A DNA stretch of 64,000 nucleotides from Vermamoeba vermiformis (GCA_045837725.1 JBEWZL010000284.1:37036-101035), one strand, 5' to 3'; shown: positions 17,459-30,361, numbered from the stretch's first letter. The notes: generated from the letters alone by a model not told the origin. Numbers and translations: made by a program.

Positions 17459-19839
17459 TTATTCAGAGGTGAATACGAACTTCAAGTAGATCTCTCCTTG
17501 AGCCTTATTGCCGCCCTTCTTATCCTTCAATGCAAAAGGCATGATGACCTCGCCTTTCTCGACGACCAAAGCGAGGATCTCGCTCAAAGTCCAGTGGATC
17601 TGACCCAAAAAGTCATCGGTGATCTTGTCCTTGTCCCACACTTCGACTTTAACCACTTTATCAGGATTGTAGCTACTTTTCGTGACGACTAACAGTTCTT
17701 CCCAGACAGGGTTCAAATTCTTTTTGATCACTTTGCTCTTGGCTTTGCAGTACTGCTTGTCCATAGCGCTGTCGCATAGTGACAATACTACGTAAGGGTC
17801 TGAAAATCCGTTGCTATCTGCTGCTGCGAGATTGGTGGCTTTTTCTACAAAGACGCGAACGCCGTTCTTTTTCAATGCATTCAGAAACGGTTTACGAAGG
17901 GCGCGGTACTTCTCTTGCTCTAAAATAAACCGCATTTTAATGACACTTCCAAATATGGCAGACGAGGATTGAGCGTACCTATTTCTTTTCCGGTCTTGAA
18001 GTCCCAACCAACCACTGAATACTTCAACGGATTCAATTTCCAATCAAACCAGCAGCTTAAAGTAGTCTCTGTAATGCCAGCAGAGAACGAGACTTGAGCA
18101 CGACAAATGTCTTCTGCGTTCTTATCGCCGACTTGGATGTCGAACTTGATTTGGTCGGGAGACGATGAACGGAACTGCTCGCTCAATTGTTTATGAGCTG
18201 AGTTAAGCTCGGAAGTCAAACTCGAGTCAACAAGATCCCTAATTCAACGTTAAGTACTGAGCTATTAAAGTTCATGCTTTGTTTTTTGGCGTACTTAGCA
18301 TCCTGGAGTTTGCTTGTTTGAATAAGACCGAGCAAACATTTCTTCGTTTTGGCAACCAACACTTCTTTCACAACGGCGGGGTCTACTTCAATGACATGCG
18401 TTGCGGAATCAGGCTTGACATTGAACTGAACCAAGATGCCAGAGATCCACTTGAACTCGTACAACATATTGAACTTCTCGTAAGCCAAACGACCGTCGAC
18501 TTCCACTGACTTCATGTTGTTGGCCATAATTTCTAGAGTTTCAGTTGCTTTTTTCAAAGATTCCTCGATAGTTTCTGCGTACGTTGTTAGCAGCTAATCT
18601 TGTTTGACACGTGTCATTGTTTTCATACCAGTCATAGACCCGCCGTTCGAAAAAAATCGCTTGAATTGTATTTGAAGGACAGTAGGGTCTATTATATCCT
18701 TTAAACTGCTGTGCATAGTTGCGACAAACTTGTCCGTTTCGAAATGCACAACTTGTTCGAGTGCCTCGGAGGCCATCTTCAGACCTATGCCACACCATTA
18801 GATATTATCTTGTCACTATAAAGCAATCATTTTTTACCATCACCCCACTGGGTATCTTTTTTGACCGACAAGATAGTAGAGCAGAAGTCAAAGCCAATGA
18901 TTTCGCCTGTCAACAAAAGGTCAGATCTGAAACAATTCCATTTTTGGCTGCTACCTTTCATCGGGGATGGGAACACCCAAGTAATCGTTCCTCGACCAGT
19001 TGCAAATTCACGTTCAATTTTGAAGTTCATCACCAATCGCGAGATTCCCTCCTCTACCGAAGAAAATTATGATCTGTTTGGTGTACTATACTTGCCACTT
19101 ACTTTCAGATGTTGATGCCACTTCGGGGATATTATCTGGGGTTACGGAAATGAATTTTCCGAGTTCTGATCGGTTGAGCTCTTCGTTGATCATTTGCTGT
19201 AGATCTTGCGAAGCCGATCAGATCTTACGCAACGTCACCCAAATTAATAGACTTACCATCCTCGCCTACTTTACCACGAAGGCCAACATGGAAGTAAGGA
19301 AAAACTCCAGAAGGGTTACCAGCGTAAAAGGCTTGAATTACCGCTTGAGATCTCTCGACATAACTCGCCGTCTCGATTTCCTTGACAAAAGCGGTAGGAG
19401 TTTTGGCAGAGTATAAGAAAAATGCCATAATCACGTCGTCAGGACCGAAAGTAACAGAGAATTCGAGAGTTCCATTAGCGAATTCAAGTTCTCCAGATCT
19501 GATCGGATTAATTAGCAATCAATCATTAATTTATATTAGTACATAGAACAATTATTACAATGACCAAACAAAAAGTTTTGATCACCCCAATACGCATCTA
19601 ACTTACTGAGATTTCGTTTTGCCTTGTACGACATACGAACCAGCTGGCTTATCTGATAGTCTCTTTACTCTTACAAAAGAACCAAGCGCTTTGTTGATCG
19701 CACGGACAAAGTGGATCAACAGGGGCAGTTCGAACTTGGCTTTGAGCTCCGGATGGAAGATTTGGTAGACAGAGGGCACGTCGTTTTTTTGTAACGGCAA
19801 TAAGAACTTGTTCTTAGCGGTCTCGGAGATATTGCCCAT
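17459..19839 (-). CDS. C2-domain protein with NTF2-like modules, copy A
   Basis: Nine exons give a consistent 633-aa frame: 19607-19839, 19257-19498, 19103-19204, 18955-19053, 18838-18906, 18629-18784, 18295-18574, 17979-18238 and 17459-17919. The N-terminus (MGNISETAKNKFLLPLQKND) begins a module with the pattern of DUF3887/NTF2-like folds: a helix, FHPELK, ELPLL, LGSF, then beta strands. A similar pattern returns near residues 125 and 280. The last 140 residues are a C2 domain (RVFVEKATNLAAADSNGFSDPYVVLSL, VKVEVWDKDKITDDFLGQI) with the Asp ligands for calcium, suggesting calcium-dependent membrane binding. MG at the N-terminus followed by N could be myristoylated, which is inference. It is a tandem paralogue of 20175-22632, with near-identical 3' ends. 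Confidence 0.85.
18605..18616. promoter_or_regulatory. TGACACGTGTCA palindrome within an intron
   Basis: A perfect 12-bp palindrome in the intron 18575-18628 of C2-domain gene copy A. The context TTGTTTGACACGTGT is also seen in an ENPP intron near 15188. Confidence 0.5.
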
Positions 19840-20174
19840 TGCTTAGGATCTGATCTGGTTACGACTCACGTTGAGTGGTTGAAGCCGAAGATATTTGAGT
19901 TAATGGTGGCAGCTCGAATTCCAAATTTATAGCTGACATGTCACATCGGTGTCAATTAAACCACGCGACCCGGCCTGATTGAATTTGTGTCACAGATTGC
20001 GTAATTTTGAAAGTGGAATTCATAAGCACTGCAAAAGGCAACAGTGTACCGATTGTACATAGCAAAAGAATGGCTATTCGTAGTATTTCGTAATCTAAAG
20101 GATTTAATTCATAATATAACACGCTCGAATAATTTAAAAAATAAATAGTTCCGACTCCGTACCAAAAACATTGC
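19840..20174. other. Spacer between the tandem C2 genes
   Basis: It must hold the promoter of copy A and the terminator of copy B, both on the minus strand. The stretch just below the copy B stop is nearly identical to the one below the copy A stop (TTCCGACTCCGTACCAAAAA in both), so the duplication includes the 3' untranslated region. No gene is seen. Confidence 0.6.
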
Positions 20175-22632
20175 TTATTCAGAGTTGAATACGAACTTCA
20201 AGTAGACCTCTCCTTGAGCCTTGTTACCATCCTTCTTATCCTTCAATGCAAAAGGCATGATGACCTCGCCCTTCTCGACAACCAAAGTGAGGATCTCGCT
20301 CAAAGTCCAGTGGATCTGACCCAAGAAGTCGTCAATGATCTTGTCCTTGTCCCACACTTCCACCTTGATAATATCCGAAGCAAGGAACACGGCACCTTTG
20401 ACATTGACACCAGCATTAAGTGTCAACATTTCGTTCCATACAGGGTTCAAGTTCCTAATTACGCATCATTAATTACTGCTGCCTGCATAACCAAATAATG
20501 TTGCCGTCACTTACTTCTTAATGATCTTGCTCTTCGCTTTGGCAGATCGCTTGTCAGTCTGTGAGTGGAGCGACAAGACGACATAAGGATCAGAGAAGCC
20601 GTTGCTGTCTGCAGCTTCGAGGTTGACTGCCTTCTCGAAGAACACTCTTAAGCCGTGCTTTTGCAACGCCTCCCATAAAGGAGCTCTGATTTCGTTGTAC
20701 TTCTGCCACTCTGCAACACACCTGTTAGCACCGCTGTAGTAAATCTCTTTCGCCTTACCAATCATAGCATCGCTCATTATATCCCAGTTAGTGATGTAAC
20801 CGCCTTGGAGAGGGTCCAACTGCCAATCGATCCAGCCCGAGAAACTGTCTTTGCCCAGGGCGAACTTGACGGGGACTTTCCAAACGGGGTCGTTGCTTGT
20901 CGTAACGTGAATATTGAAGGTGACTTCTTCGAGGTTCTTGGGCTTGATCTTTTCACGGATGTGCACTTGAGTCTTGTCCAAGTGTTGAATTTGTTGCTGC
21001 AAGACTGCGGGGCTGATCAATGCTCTAACAGCGAATAGATTAAGATCAAGTAATTAATAATAACATATCACAAGGCACGTACCTCGCTTCAGCAATCTTG
21101 CTCATCTCGATGATCTTGACAATGAAGAGCTTGGACTTGTTTTCAATGATCTTAGCCACAGACTCGAGGTCGTCCTTGATATGAGCAGTAGAGTCAGGGG
21201 ACACGTTGAACTCGTAGATTTTGCCGCTGAGCCAAGAGAGTTTGTACTGCAACTTGAACTGCTCGTACGCCAAGGTACCAGTGACACTGACCATTTTGAA
21301 GCCATTTGGTGCGCTTTCAAATGTTTCAGAGGCCTTGGCTAAGGACTCATCGACGGATTCTAGTTACCTTAATAGTTAATATCGGCTCAAATCGATCGAT
21401 CGGATGGATCTTACCGGTAGGATTGCCAGGGAAGTTACGAGTAAACAAGTGCGAAAGAACGTTCGGATCAGTCTTGTCTCGCAGACTCTTCATCGTGAGA
21501 TCGACGAATTTGACGGTATTCTTATCGACGACGGCTTGAAGTGCATCCTTGGACAATTTTTTACCTGAATCCGATCGGATTAGCGTTCGATCTAACGTAG
21601 TAGATGTGAGCCATGTTATTACCTTCACCTTCCTTCGGTTCGTGCTTCATTGAGATAACATTTTTACCAAATTCGAAGGCGATAATAGTGCCTAAATAAG
21701 TTTTGTTGTAAGTAAATTTTTCCGTGATCTCAGTGGCTTGATTTTACTTACCAACCATAGATTGGAAGACCCACTTAATGGTACCGCTCATAACGGCGTT
21801 TTCACGTTCAACACGGAACTGAAGAATCAATTTCGATTCGTGATCAGCTAAAAATAAATAATTATAAAACCGTTTTCTTTAAATTTAAAACTTACATTCG
21901 TCGTACTGGGTGTCTTGGATCGCAGGAATGTTATCAGGTGCAGTCGAAATAAATGCTCCAAGTTCGTCGCGGTGCAGTTCATGGGCAATCATCGCTTTCA
22001 AAGCTGGATCGAATTTAGCAACGTAAGATATCTTATCTTTAGAAAATAAAATCATCACTTACTTGCAGTAGGCGCAATACGACGTAAGTTAGGATGGAGC
22101 TCTGCAGACACGGTTGCGTGGTCATCATGGTAAAAGGCGTTGATCACGCGCAAAGAACGCTCCACATAAGTTGCTGTCTCAATTCGCTTGAGCCAAACTT
22201 GATCGAGGTTGGGAGAAAAGAGTCTAAATGCAGTAATGTGCTCGTCCGCTCCAAAGGTTACTGAATATTCTAAAGTTCCTTTTTCGAAGATGAGCTTTCC
22301 TCCTCTATAAATTTAATTAATTACGAGCGTTTAAATTATGAAACTAATGTGCTAATACACATATAAGTATAATATCAATTTTAAGGAATAACTTACTGAG
22401 TTTTGCTTTTGCCCTTATCAGATGACCAGCCAACAGCTTTCTCAATGTTCATCGGATCCGCTTTAACGAAGGCTCCGAGGCTTTCGTTCAACGCGTGCAC
22501 AAACTGGGCAAGCACTGGAAGCTCAAATCGAGCTTTGAGATCCGGATGGAAGTTGTTGTAGAAAGTGACAACATCGTTACGTTGCAAAGGCTCCAAAAAC
22601 TTGTTCTTAGTGGCTTCTCCTACGTTGCCCAT
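20175..22632 (-). CDS. C2-domain protein with NTF2-like modules, copy B
   Basis: Nine exons give a 655-aa frame: 22397-22632, 22063-22304, 21896-22003, 21752-21847, 21623-21691, 21415-21564, 21083-21359, 20515-21024 and 20175-20454. The layout equals copy A: N-terminal NTF2/DUF3887-like modules (MGNVGEATKNKFLEPLQRND; RVINAFYHDDHATVSAELHP) and a C-terminal C2 domain (RVFFEKAVNLEAADSNGFSD; IKVEVWDKDKIIDDFLGQI). Compared with copy A, it lacks the intron before the C2 domain and has another one inside it, at IIKK/NLNPVW. Protein identity is moderate at the N-terminus but very high in the last 90 residues. It is likely a calcium-regulated membrane adaptor; the role is unknown. Confidence 0.85.
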
Positions 22633-23106
22633 GCTTTTGTCTGTTTGGTGTTGTCGATTATTGTCTAACTGACAATGAACAACAATTGCTATTTAAAGTC
22701 GTTATCTCCACGTGCCAGATTTTCGTTCCCATCAACTTGAAAACCGAAAACGGCAAGATAGAATTGCAAAAACGAAGCGAATTCTTGACACGTCACCGAT
22801 CGTTCGTTGATTTTTGGAATGCGCAAAGTGGAATTCTAGGATCTGTTCGTTTCTAACAGGAGGAAGCGGATCTGCTATCAATCAAAATTTATTGGTATTA
22901 TACATGTAACAACAGATTAAGACAATAGAACATCGTGCTAATCGCGTGAGTATCCGAACACGCTACAAACGTTAACGGATAACGAATATCATTATTGAAT
23001 AATTTTCGATTAGCACGTCTATCAATATTTAAAACAAGATTTCGCAAATATAACCAGTGATAAAAAATGTACAAGGTGGAGAAAAATTGGAAGGATCTAC
23101 GTTGGC
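22633..23106. other. Intergenic, promoter of copy B
   Basis: AT-rich spacer between the copy B start and the end of the kinase gene on the same strand. It contains a TGACACGT half-site at 22788 and two GATCTG tetramer contexts near 22840 and 22870. No gene is seen. Confidence 0.5.
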
Positions 23107-26100
23107 TTACGACTGAGGGCCTAAAGCCTGGATTTCAGACTGTTGCGGATGATCCATGGAGTGACCGTTGGGCAGATCAGATTGCGTAGTTTCAACAACG
23201 TAAGTAGTCGTAGTAGATTGTTGATGGGATCTATCCGTCAGCGAGTTTCTATCCGTTGTCACACGCGGCGAAACAAGGCCACTGGCGCCAATATCGTTCA
23301 AGTACGAGAGCCTGTCGCTAGGGAAGAACGGCGTCACGAGATTCTTCATGACTTGGTTCTTGAGAGGGGTCTCAATAGGAACCAAAGGAGCTTTAGAATC
23401 GGGTGTTGGGTTGGTCATAACAGCGCTCGTATTGTTGGTGCTCATCGGGGTTGTGCTGTTGACTGGAGTCACGGGAGCGGAGGCAGAGACTTGAGGAGAC
23501 TGCACGGACAACTGAGGTACACCAGTAGGCTGCACAACTGAGATATTGGGCATTGTTTGCACAACTTGAGGGTTGGGAGGAGCAGTCACGACAGGCTGAG
23601 GCACGAAGTGCGACGGCATGCCGACGTGAGGTTGCATCGAGACACCAGCAGCCAACAGCTGTTGTTGTTGAAGCAATTGTTGTTGCTGCAACTGTTGGAG
23701 TTGTTGCAATTGAGGGTTCTGCTGTTGCAACTGGAGTTGAGCCAGCTGTTGTTGCAATTGCGCAACTTGCAAGGGCTGTTGCATCATCATCGGCTGTTGC
23801 TGAGGAACACCAAGTTGAAGCAACTGAGGATAGAGCTGCAACAAGGTTTGCAACGGGATCGTCGTGCCGTTGGGCAGAGTAACTTGCTGTTGCAATTGTA
23901 ATTGAGGTGCCAAGAACAAAGCATTGAGCAAGTTCTGATCGAGCTGCACTTGAGGTTGCGGCTGCTGAACGACTTGTTGACCAGTGTACTGTTGTGCTTG
24001 ATTGGGGTCCACAACTTGCTGAGGCACTTGTACAGGTTGTTGCACTTGCACGGGTTGCTGAGTCACTTGCTGCGTGTACTGTTGCGCGGCAAACTGTTGG
24101 GCCTGGTTCGGATCAACCACTTGTTGGGGCACTTGTACAGGTTGTTGCACTTGCACAGGCTGTTGAGTCGGTTGTTGAACATAAGTCTGACTGTTGGATT
24201 GCATCATTCCACCAGGATTCATGAGCATTCCTGGTTGAATCACTGCAGACGACCGCCGAGAACCTTCGCCTGCTGAATGGTAAGGAAGTCCCATCAGCTG
24301 TTGGGCCAATAGATTTTGATCGATAACGGGTTGTTGAGGTATTGTCATTGGTGTCTGTACAGGTAGAGGTTGGTTGATAATGGGTTGTTGGATCATGCCA
24401 GGCTGAATCACGGGCTGTGCAATTGGCTGCGCAATAACAGGCATAGACTGGATGGGAAGCTGTCCGCCAGCCGGGTTCGAGCCACGAAGCTCGGGTGTGT
24501 TAAGGCCAGATCCAGGAACTGAAGTTGGCAAAACAGGCATTGAAGTCGGTTGTCCCATTACCATAGGCTGTTGGGGAATGTTGACTTGAGGTTGCAATAC
24601 CATGCCTGCTTGCGTAGCTTGGACGGGCATCGAAGTAGGTGCCATTCCTTGATTGGAGTTCATGTACGTGTGGAACGCGGATCTTGAAGTGTCAGGAGAT
24701 CCGACGTGACTGCCACCGTTACCAGTGCCTTGGCCAGAAAACGACGTGGAGGGAAGCATCATTGGTGGGGAGTTAGGCAAGTTCATGCCGTTCAAGGCTT
24801 CGTACATCTCAGGTGAAGTGAAGAGGCCTTCAAACCTGCGATCACCTTCCAGCATGACTGACCTGCGCTGTTTCTTGCGTTCTAGCTCTTGAAGTTCGTA
24901 GTTTTGTCGCTCTAATAATGCTTGGATTTGACCTTCTAAAACCTTTCGCTCGCTGTCGTGCTTTGATTTCAATTCTTCTGCGATTTGGCCACTGACTTCG
25001 AGCGGGGCGATAGAACCAACTACTTGGACGGACATGCGCTTGAGAGCCTTATCGTCAATGTGAGTCATGCGAGGTGTAAGAACCTGAGCAAGGCCAGCAC
25101 TCAAATGCTTTTCACGCGTCGTGAGCTCGTGTTCCGGTGAGGCGGCTGTGCCAGATTCAGCGCTGCCAGTAGGCTCTTCGGGTACAGCAGGGTTGCGAGC
25201 AGCGCTATCCAGAGCGATGTTTGGCCTTGAGGGCGAGGCTGTAATATGGAAATCTGTCTTGGAAGTCTTGCGGAAATGACGCTTGATTGTGCCCTCGCCA
25301 AGTGCGCGCTTGACGCTCGCTTGTTTGCGAACCCACTCATCAACACGGTTCTGAATGTAGCTTGATACCTTGTTAGTGTGTTGTTCTGGCAGACCGAGCT
25401 CGTGGATCAGCTCGATAGCGACTCCAGTAGCAGTGTCAGTGAGCAAGTGGAACTCGAATTCGATGTCAATAGTCTTCTCGGGTGTTGTTAATCTGAGCTT
25501 CATGGGAATAGTGAACATCGCCTCTTGCTTCTTGTCGTCGTCTCCCATGTCGGAAGCGGCGTCGTCAATGTTGTTTCTGACTTCGGTCTTGAACCGAGGA
25601 ATGACAGGTTGAGAAGTCTGTCTGCGTAAGTTAGCTTGACGCTTCTTGGCCAAGCTGTCTTCAGACTCGGGCTGAAGTGTGTCCAACGAGAGGTCATCGT
25701 CAGAGTCCTCTAAGTATGTATCCAAAAGCCGTGATGGAGGCCCACTAGTGGACAAAACTGCCGTAGCAGGATTCAGGCTTGGCAGATTAGGATTTTGACT
25801 TCGGCTAATGAAGCGCGTGCGTTTGGTTTCCTTCTTTTCAGAAGTGCCAGAGCCAACACTTTGATTGCTTGTCTTTCTTGACGGAATATCGTCGAACTCA
25901 TCATCGTAGGCTGTGATTGGCACGGGACTCTCGCCTCTGCTACCAGTCCTGCTGACTGTTCGGCTACGCGACGCTCTGATATCCAAGTCCGCGGAACTGT
26001 TGAAGTCATCGTCTGATGTCAAATCATTGTCACTGTATTCAGAATCTACTCCTGAAGACGAGTTGTTTCCTCGAAGAGGCGGTGACATTGGCTTAGTCAT

Positions 26101-27817
26101 AGACACAGGGCGCGAGGAACCCGAGGACCCTGATTGCTTTGGTGTGACCAAGAAGTTGGCTGAAGTTTTGTCGTCATCCGATGAAGGGCTCATTGGAGCT
26201 ATGTCGGCAGCTGTAATTGTAGGATCAAAGGTCATAACTGCAGGATCTTGTTGAGCAAGCCAGGCGTCAATCTCTTCGTCAGATCGCATGTCCAACAATC
26301 TGTCATTTTTGTCGTCATCACTGCACGCCAGGAACGGGTGTCGAAGCAATTGTGCGGCTGACTTTCTGTCACGAGGGTTTGTTAAACAGTCCAACAGGAA
26401 CTGAAACACTTCAGGGTCTTTGATTCTAGCGAGTGCGCGAGGTCTTTGGCCCTATAAGAAGTACTTTAATACCCACGCTCGGGCTATCGAAAAAATGAAA
26501 TTCTTACCGAAGAAACTTTCTTGAAAATTGATGCTGGGTTCGAGCATTCGCTATAAGGATATTCTAGCGTGACCATCTCTAAGACTGCCATGCCAAAAGC
26601 CCAAATATCGACTTTTTCGTTGTATTTCTCTTCGTAGAACTCTGGAGCCATAAACTCGGGTGTGCCAATGATACTGAGCGGGGCTTGGACTGTAGCAATG
26701 GTAGCTAAGCCCAAATCTCCGATTTTAACTTCGCCGAGCGTGCCATTAATGAAGATATTGTCGCACTTAATGTCACGATGAATAATTGGAGAGGGACGCG
26801 TGTGCAAATAATTGAGGCCTTCTAGAATTTGAATGCACCAATTTTTGATTACGCGCAGCTTCACTTTGGTTGCCTTTCGAATAAACCTACGTACGGAACA
26901 TGATTAATATGATTGCAACACCGAATAATTCCACGCCAAGCTAAAAGTTGTATCGAAAATTCGCTTTGGTAAACTTTTGGGCAAAGAGAAAAGTTCAGGT
27001 CTTGCAAAAAAATTGCAATTCCCGATCGGGACAAATGACCAATTTAATTTTAGTACTGTAATTACAGAAATTTGAGAATTATATTAAAGAATAAGAGTAC
27101 TTACTGCCTTAAAGTGCCTGAGGTCATGCACTCTGTAATGAAATTTAATTGCAATTTTTCTTCGTCGACCCAAGAGTGGTAGAAAATGATAATATTAGGG
27201 TGATTGAGCGATTGTAGCAATTGGATCTCTTTGTAGAGCTTGTCAAGATCCACGGAACGTGATAACTTGATTTGATTCCATGCTACTTCGAGTCCTCGAT
27301 CACGATCAATGGCTCGATAGACGATCTTCGAAGCGCCACGGCCAAGTTCATCATTTCCCTGTTTAACGCATACGTATTAGTATAAAAGAATAATATAGAG
27401 AATAGTAAATGAAATTACAGTCAGAAATTACAAACAAAAATAATTTTTCAGTAACGAGGCGCAATCATGCAATTATCTTGAAATTTGGCTTTGTATCGTG
27501 CAATATGCTATATTTGAGTAGTATATTATGATTTTATATCGAAGTCTTTAATAATTTAATGAATAGTCCTTCGATCGAAATTAGTGATCAAAAAAAACCG
27601 TTTGTGTAACGGGATTTGCTCTGAATATTTAAATTATATCCCTAATAAATTATATAGTAACACATTTTGTCCAATACTGTGCATATTATCGATTGTACAA
27701 AGCCATTTCGATTGCTTCGTAGCAATCCAAGAATAAAAACGACTAGCTTACCCTAACATAACGACCAGTAGGGTCTGTTTCAACAACTTGGTCTTGTCCA
27801 GAATCTGACTGGGACAT
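23107..27817 (-). CDS. WNK-like protein kinase with long Gln-rich tail
   Basis: Four exons (27752-27817, 27105-27358, 26508-26886, 23107-26451) give 1,347 residues. The kinase domain spans about residues 20-277. It has the WNK signature: the usual VAIK lysine is replaced ([10 protein letters not shown]) and a Lys sits in the glycine loop (GASKIVY). The catalytic loop is HRDIKCDN, the metal motif is DLG, and the activation segment is [21 protein letters not shown] kinases sense osmotic stress and chloride and act on SPAK/OSR1-type kinases. An OSR1_C-like (PF2) domain lies at about 545-607 ([14 protein letters not shown] to NRVDEWV). A coiled coil near 730-770 and a Gln/Pro/Val-rich tail (about 917-1183) follow. 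The tail resembles the disordered part of animal WNKs that drives condensates. Confidence 0.92.
23993..24167. repeat. In-frame tandem repeat in the kinase tail
   Basis: Two copies of about 70 bp, 105 bp apart, encode the block [20 protein letters not shown] within the Gln-rich tail. The copies differ at several silent sites, so the peptide rather than the DNA is conserved. Confidence 0.75.
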
Positions 27818-28757
27818 TGAATAATTTTATGAGTTATTTGGGCCTAATTGAGTTGCATCCAAGAAAAAAATATAACGAGATTCAAAAATACAGGATGAGT
27901 ACGTTTCAACTGCTTTGTTTACGACCAATATAAGAGCTCGAGCTGAAATAAATAAATGGCTCTTGGTCTGTAGCAAAAGATACTCGTTTGTGGGTGACTA
28001 TCGTAAATAGAAAAATAAATAGCAATACTAATTGCGGGAACTTTGTTGAACGCTCCAGCGGTAGAAATAAGACCATAATTAGTGACTACCACCTTGCCAC
28101 AACGCTGGGATGTGATAGACTTTCTCACCTTTTGTTTGGTTGCAATTCAAGACGAATTTCCTAACTCAGATTTAAATCTAAATCTGGACATTATGACGAT
28201 TCTCGTGTATGTTGCGGCCATAAATCGAGTACGTATCTATTTTTAGCGAGCTTAAAGTCAATTGGGAAGCTAAAAAGGAACGCACGGTGGATGTTGCGAC
28301 GATGTAATTTTTAAACTCGATAGAAAATTTAATTTAGCTAAATTAGGCATACAAATGTTATACAAACACTGCCTACTAATTATTTTCAGGTGTAAAATTA
28401 ATAAAGTAGTGAAGCCTAATAATAACTTTGGTTGGTCGGATTTAAATCAAGGCAACGGGCAAAACTACTTTGCTGAGCTACGAACCACGTATTTATCTCG
28501 TGTAGCAACACTACATACCGTTTGCCCAAATATTTGTCGCAAATCCGTTGAACGTTGCAGTCACTTGGACGGTCCTGCTCCAGCTTCCTGTGCAGGATAG
28601 CCCTGATCAACATTACCCTCAGGTGCAACGCCTTGATGAAGTTATGCTCGTTCGCAAGCGCAAGCCCTCTCGTGTGTACACTCGTTAGCGCGGTGCGTTT
28701 TTTTGGGTTCGATCTCTCGGTCGTTTCATTTTGTCAATCGTTTGATTATCAGCAAAC
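27818..28757. other. Intergenic, divergent promoters of the kinase and eIF3m
   Basis: A 940-bp gap between divergent genes. Possible weak coding: a plus-strand stretch at 28250-28310 (ELKVNWEAKKERTVDVAT) with a donor at 28302 and an acceptor ending near 28389, leading into a frame that runs to 28600. No start or family supports it. The last 100 bp are the eIF3m leader. Confidence 0.4.
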
Positions 28758-30361
28758 ATGAGTGCAACATTTGTTGACGTTACTGGCGAAGCTGAGCAGT
28801 TTGCTGACTTGTTCGGCTATCTCGCTTCATTGAAGCCAGAGCTCAAGGCCGATGCAGACGAAAAAAATATTGAGAAAGCCGTAGAACAAAATAAACAAAG
28901 CGAGTTGTTGAAGAAATTATTATCTAGCCAACAGTTGGTTTTGGAACAAGGAGCAGAAAAAGGTAATTATTACAATAATGAATTTTGAGATGATCTGATC
29001 GAAAAAAATTATTGATTCGGTTTGTGGAAGTCTTTTTCGCGATTATTAATTTAATAATATTACATATAGATGTCGAAGGATTTTTTGGATTGCAAACTAC
29101 TTTAATCTTGAAGCACGGAGGCTCTAACACAAAAGATCTCTTGCATCAACAAGTCAAGGCTGTCGCCGCTAATCCTACAGAAAAATCCTTGGTTAAAATC
29201 ACGGTGTACGTATTATATTGACAATATTATGCTAATGCAAATTTGATAATAATTATGGAACTGATATTACAAACAATAATTCATGCAAGCGCTTAATTGT
29301 CGTGATAAAAAGACTAATGTTGTATTTTGCAGTTTGAATAATATGTATAATCTTGCACAAGACAACGATCTCAGAGCAGAAATTTTTGTCTCCTTGTTAA
29401 AATGCGCTGCATCTAACAGCGATCTGGTTTACCCTCTTTTTGATACCGTCGAGGATAAGTTCAGAGAGTGGAAGAGCTCAGTGGCACAAAAGCGCGAGGT
29501 TTACAAATTGCTCCGCGAGATGACTAAGGAAAAAGAAACGTGAGTACTGACCTTGGTGGATCCACGATAAAACCGGATCTAATATCTTTATTACAGTGCT
29601 TTTTACAACAAATTTTCATTAAAATACTTCAAGACCTTCGAGGCCAACGAGGCTGCTAGCGTCACTGGCGAGGCTAAGGCTTATGCTTTGGAAGTTTTGA
29701 AATCCAAGGACAACTATCAATTCGATGAGCTTTTTAGTCTGCCCGTCGTTAAGGCTCTCGAAAAATCAGATGCTAACGTTTTCCAACTCCTCAAAATATT
29801 TAACAATGGTGATTTGGACAACTTTGCTTCATTCCCTCAAGGCGACGTTTCTGCTCTTGGATTGGATGCGGATGTTTTGCGCCGAAAGATTACAATGTTG
29901 ACTTTGGTCTCTTTGGCCTCTCAAAAGAGCGAGTTGACCTACGCTGAAGTCTCTAAGGCTTTGAAGCTCCAAAACGAAGATGAAGTCGAATACTGGGTTA
30001 TCACCGCTGTTGGCGAGAAGTTGCTCGAAGCCAGAATGGATCCTACTGCTAAAACTATTTCTGTTGCGTAAGTAGTCGTGACTTACAGTACATTTATACC
30101 ATCATCAGTATCCACAGTTGATATTTGAATGAAAATAATGGCCACTTACTGGTTCGCTCACGCGGATCTTCTGACGATTACAATTCGAGCTTTTTTATTG
30201 CCAAAGATACTAACGAATATCATTATAGTCGATCATCTCACCGCTCATTCGACAAGGCTCAATGGGAGTCCTTGCGAGATCGTGTTGCCTTGTGGAAAGA
30301 AAACTTGGTCTCCGTTCTCAAGGTCATCCAAAGCGCCAAGAACGAAAAGCAAACCGCTTAA
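28758..30361 (+). CDS. EIF3M: Translation initiation factor eIF3 subunit M
   Basis: Five exons: 28758-28962, 29070-29205, 29333-29539, 29597-30067 and 30229-30361, total 383 residues, the usual size. An N-terminal helical region is followed by a PCI domain. The signature C-terminal half is clear: NVFQLLKIFNNGDLDNFASF, LRRKITMLTLVSLA, VEYWVITAVGEKLLEARMD, then SSHRSFDKAQWESLRDRVALW. eIF3m sits in the octameric core of eIF3 and helps recruit mRNA to the 40S subunit. The reading frame across the last intron matches the family only when the acceptor at 30228 is used. It is a single-copy housekeeping gene, same direction as NEDD1 276 bp downstream. Confidence 0.93.

Noticed and set aside
23553-24276. 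Open frames opposite the Gln-rich kinase tail
   Set aside because: Antisense of CAG/CAA repeats gives Leu/Cys-rich frames by composition; no independent signal.
23600-24400. CRISPR-like array
   Set aside because: The repeats are in-frame Gln/Pro/Val codons of a protein, not spaced direct repeats.
24470-24490. tRNA-like GGGTTCGAGCC
   Set aside because: Within the kinase coding sequence, no cloverleaf around it.
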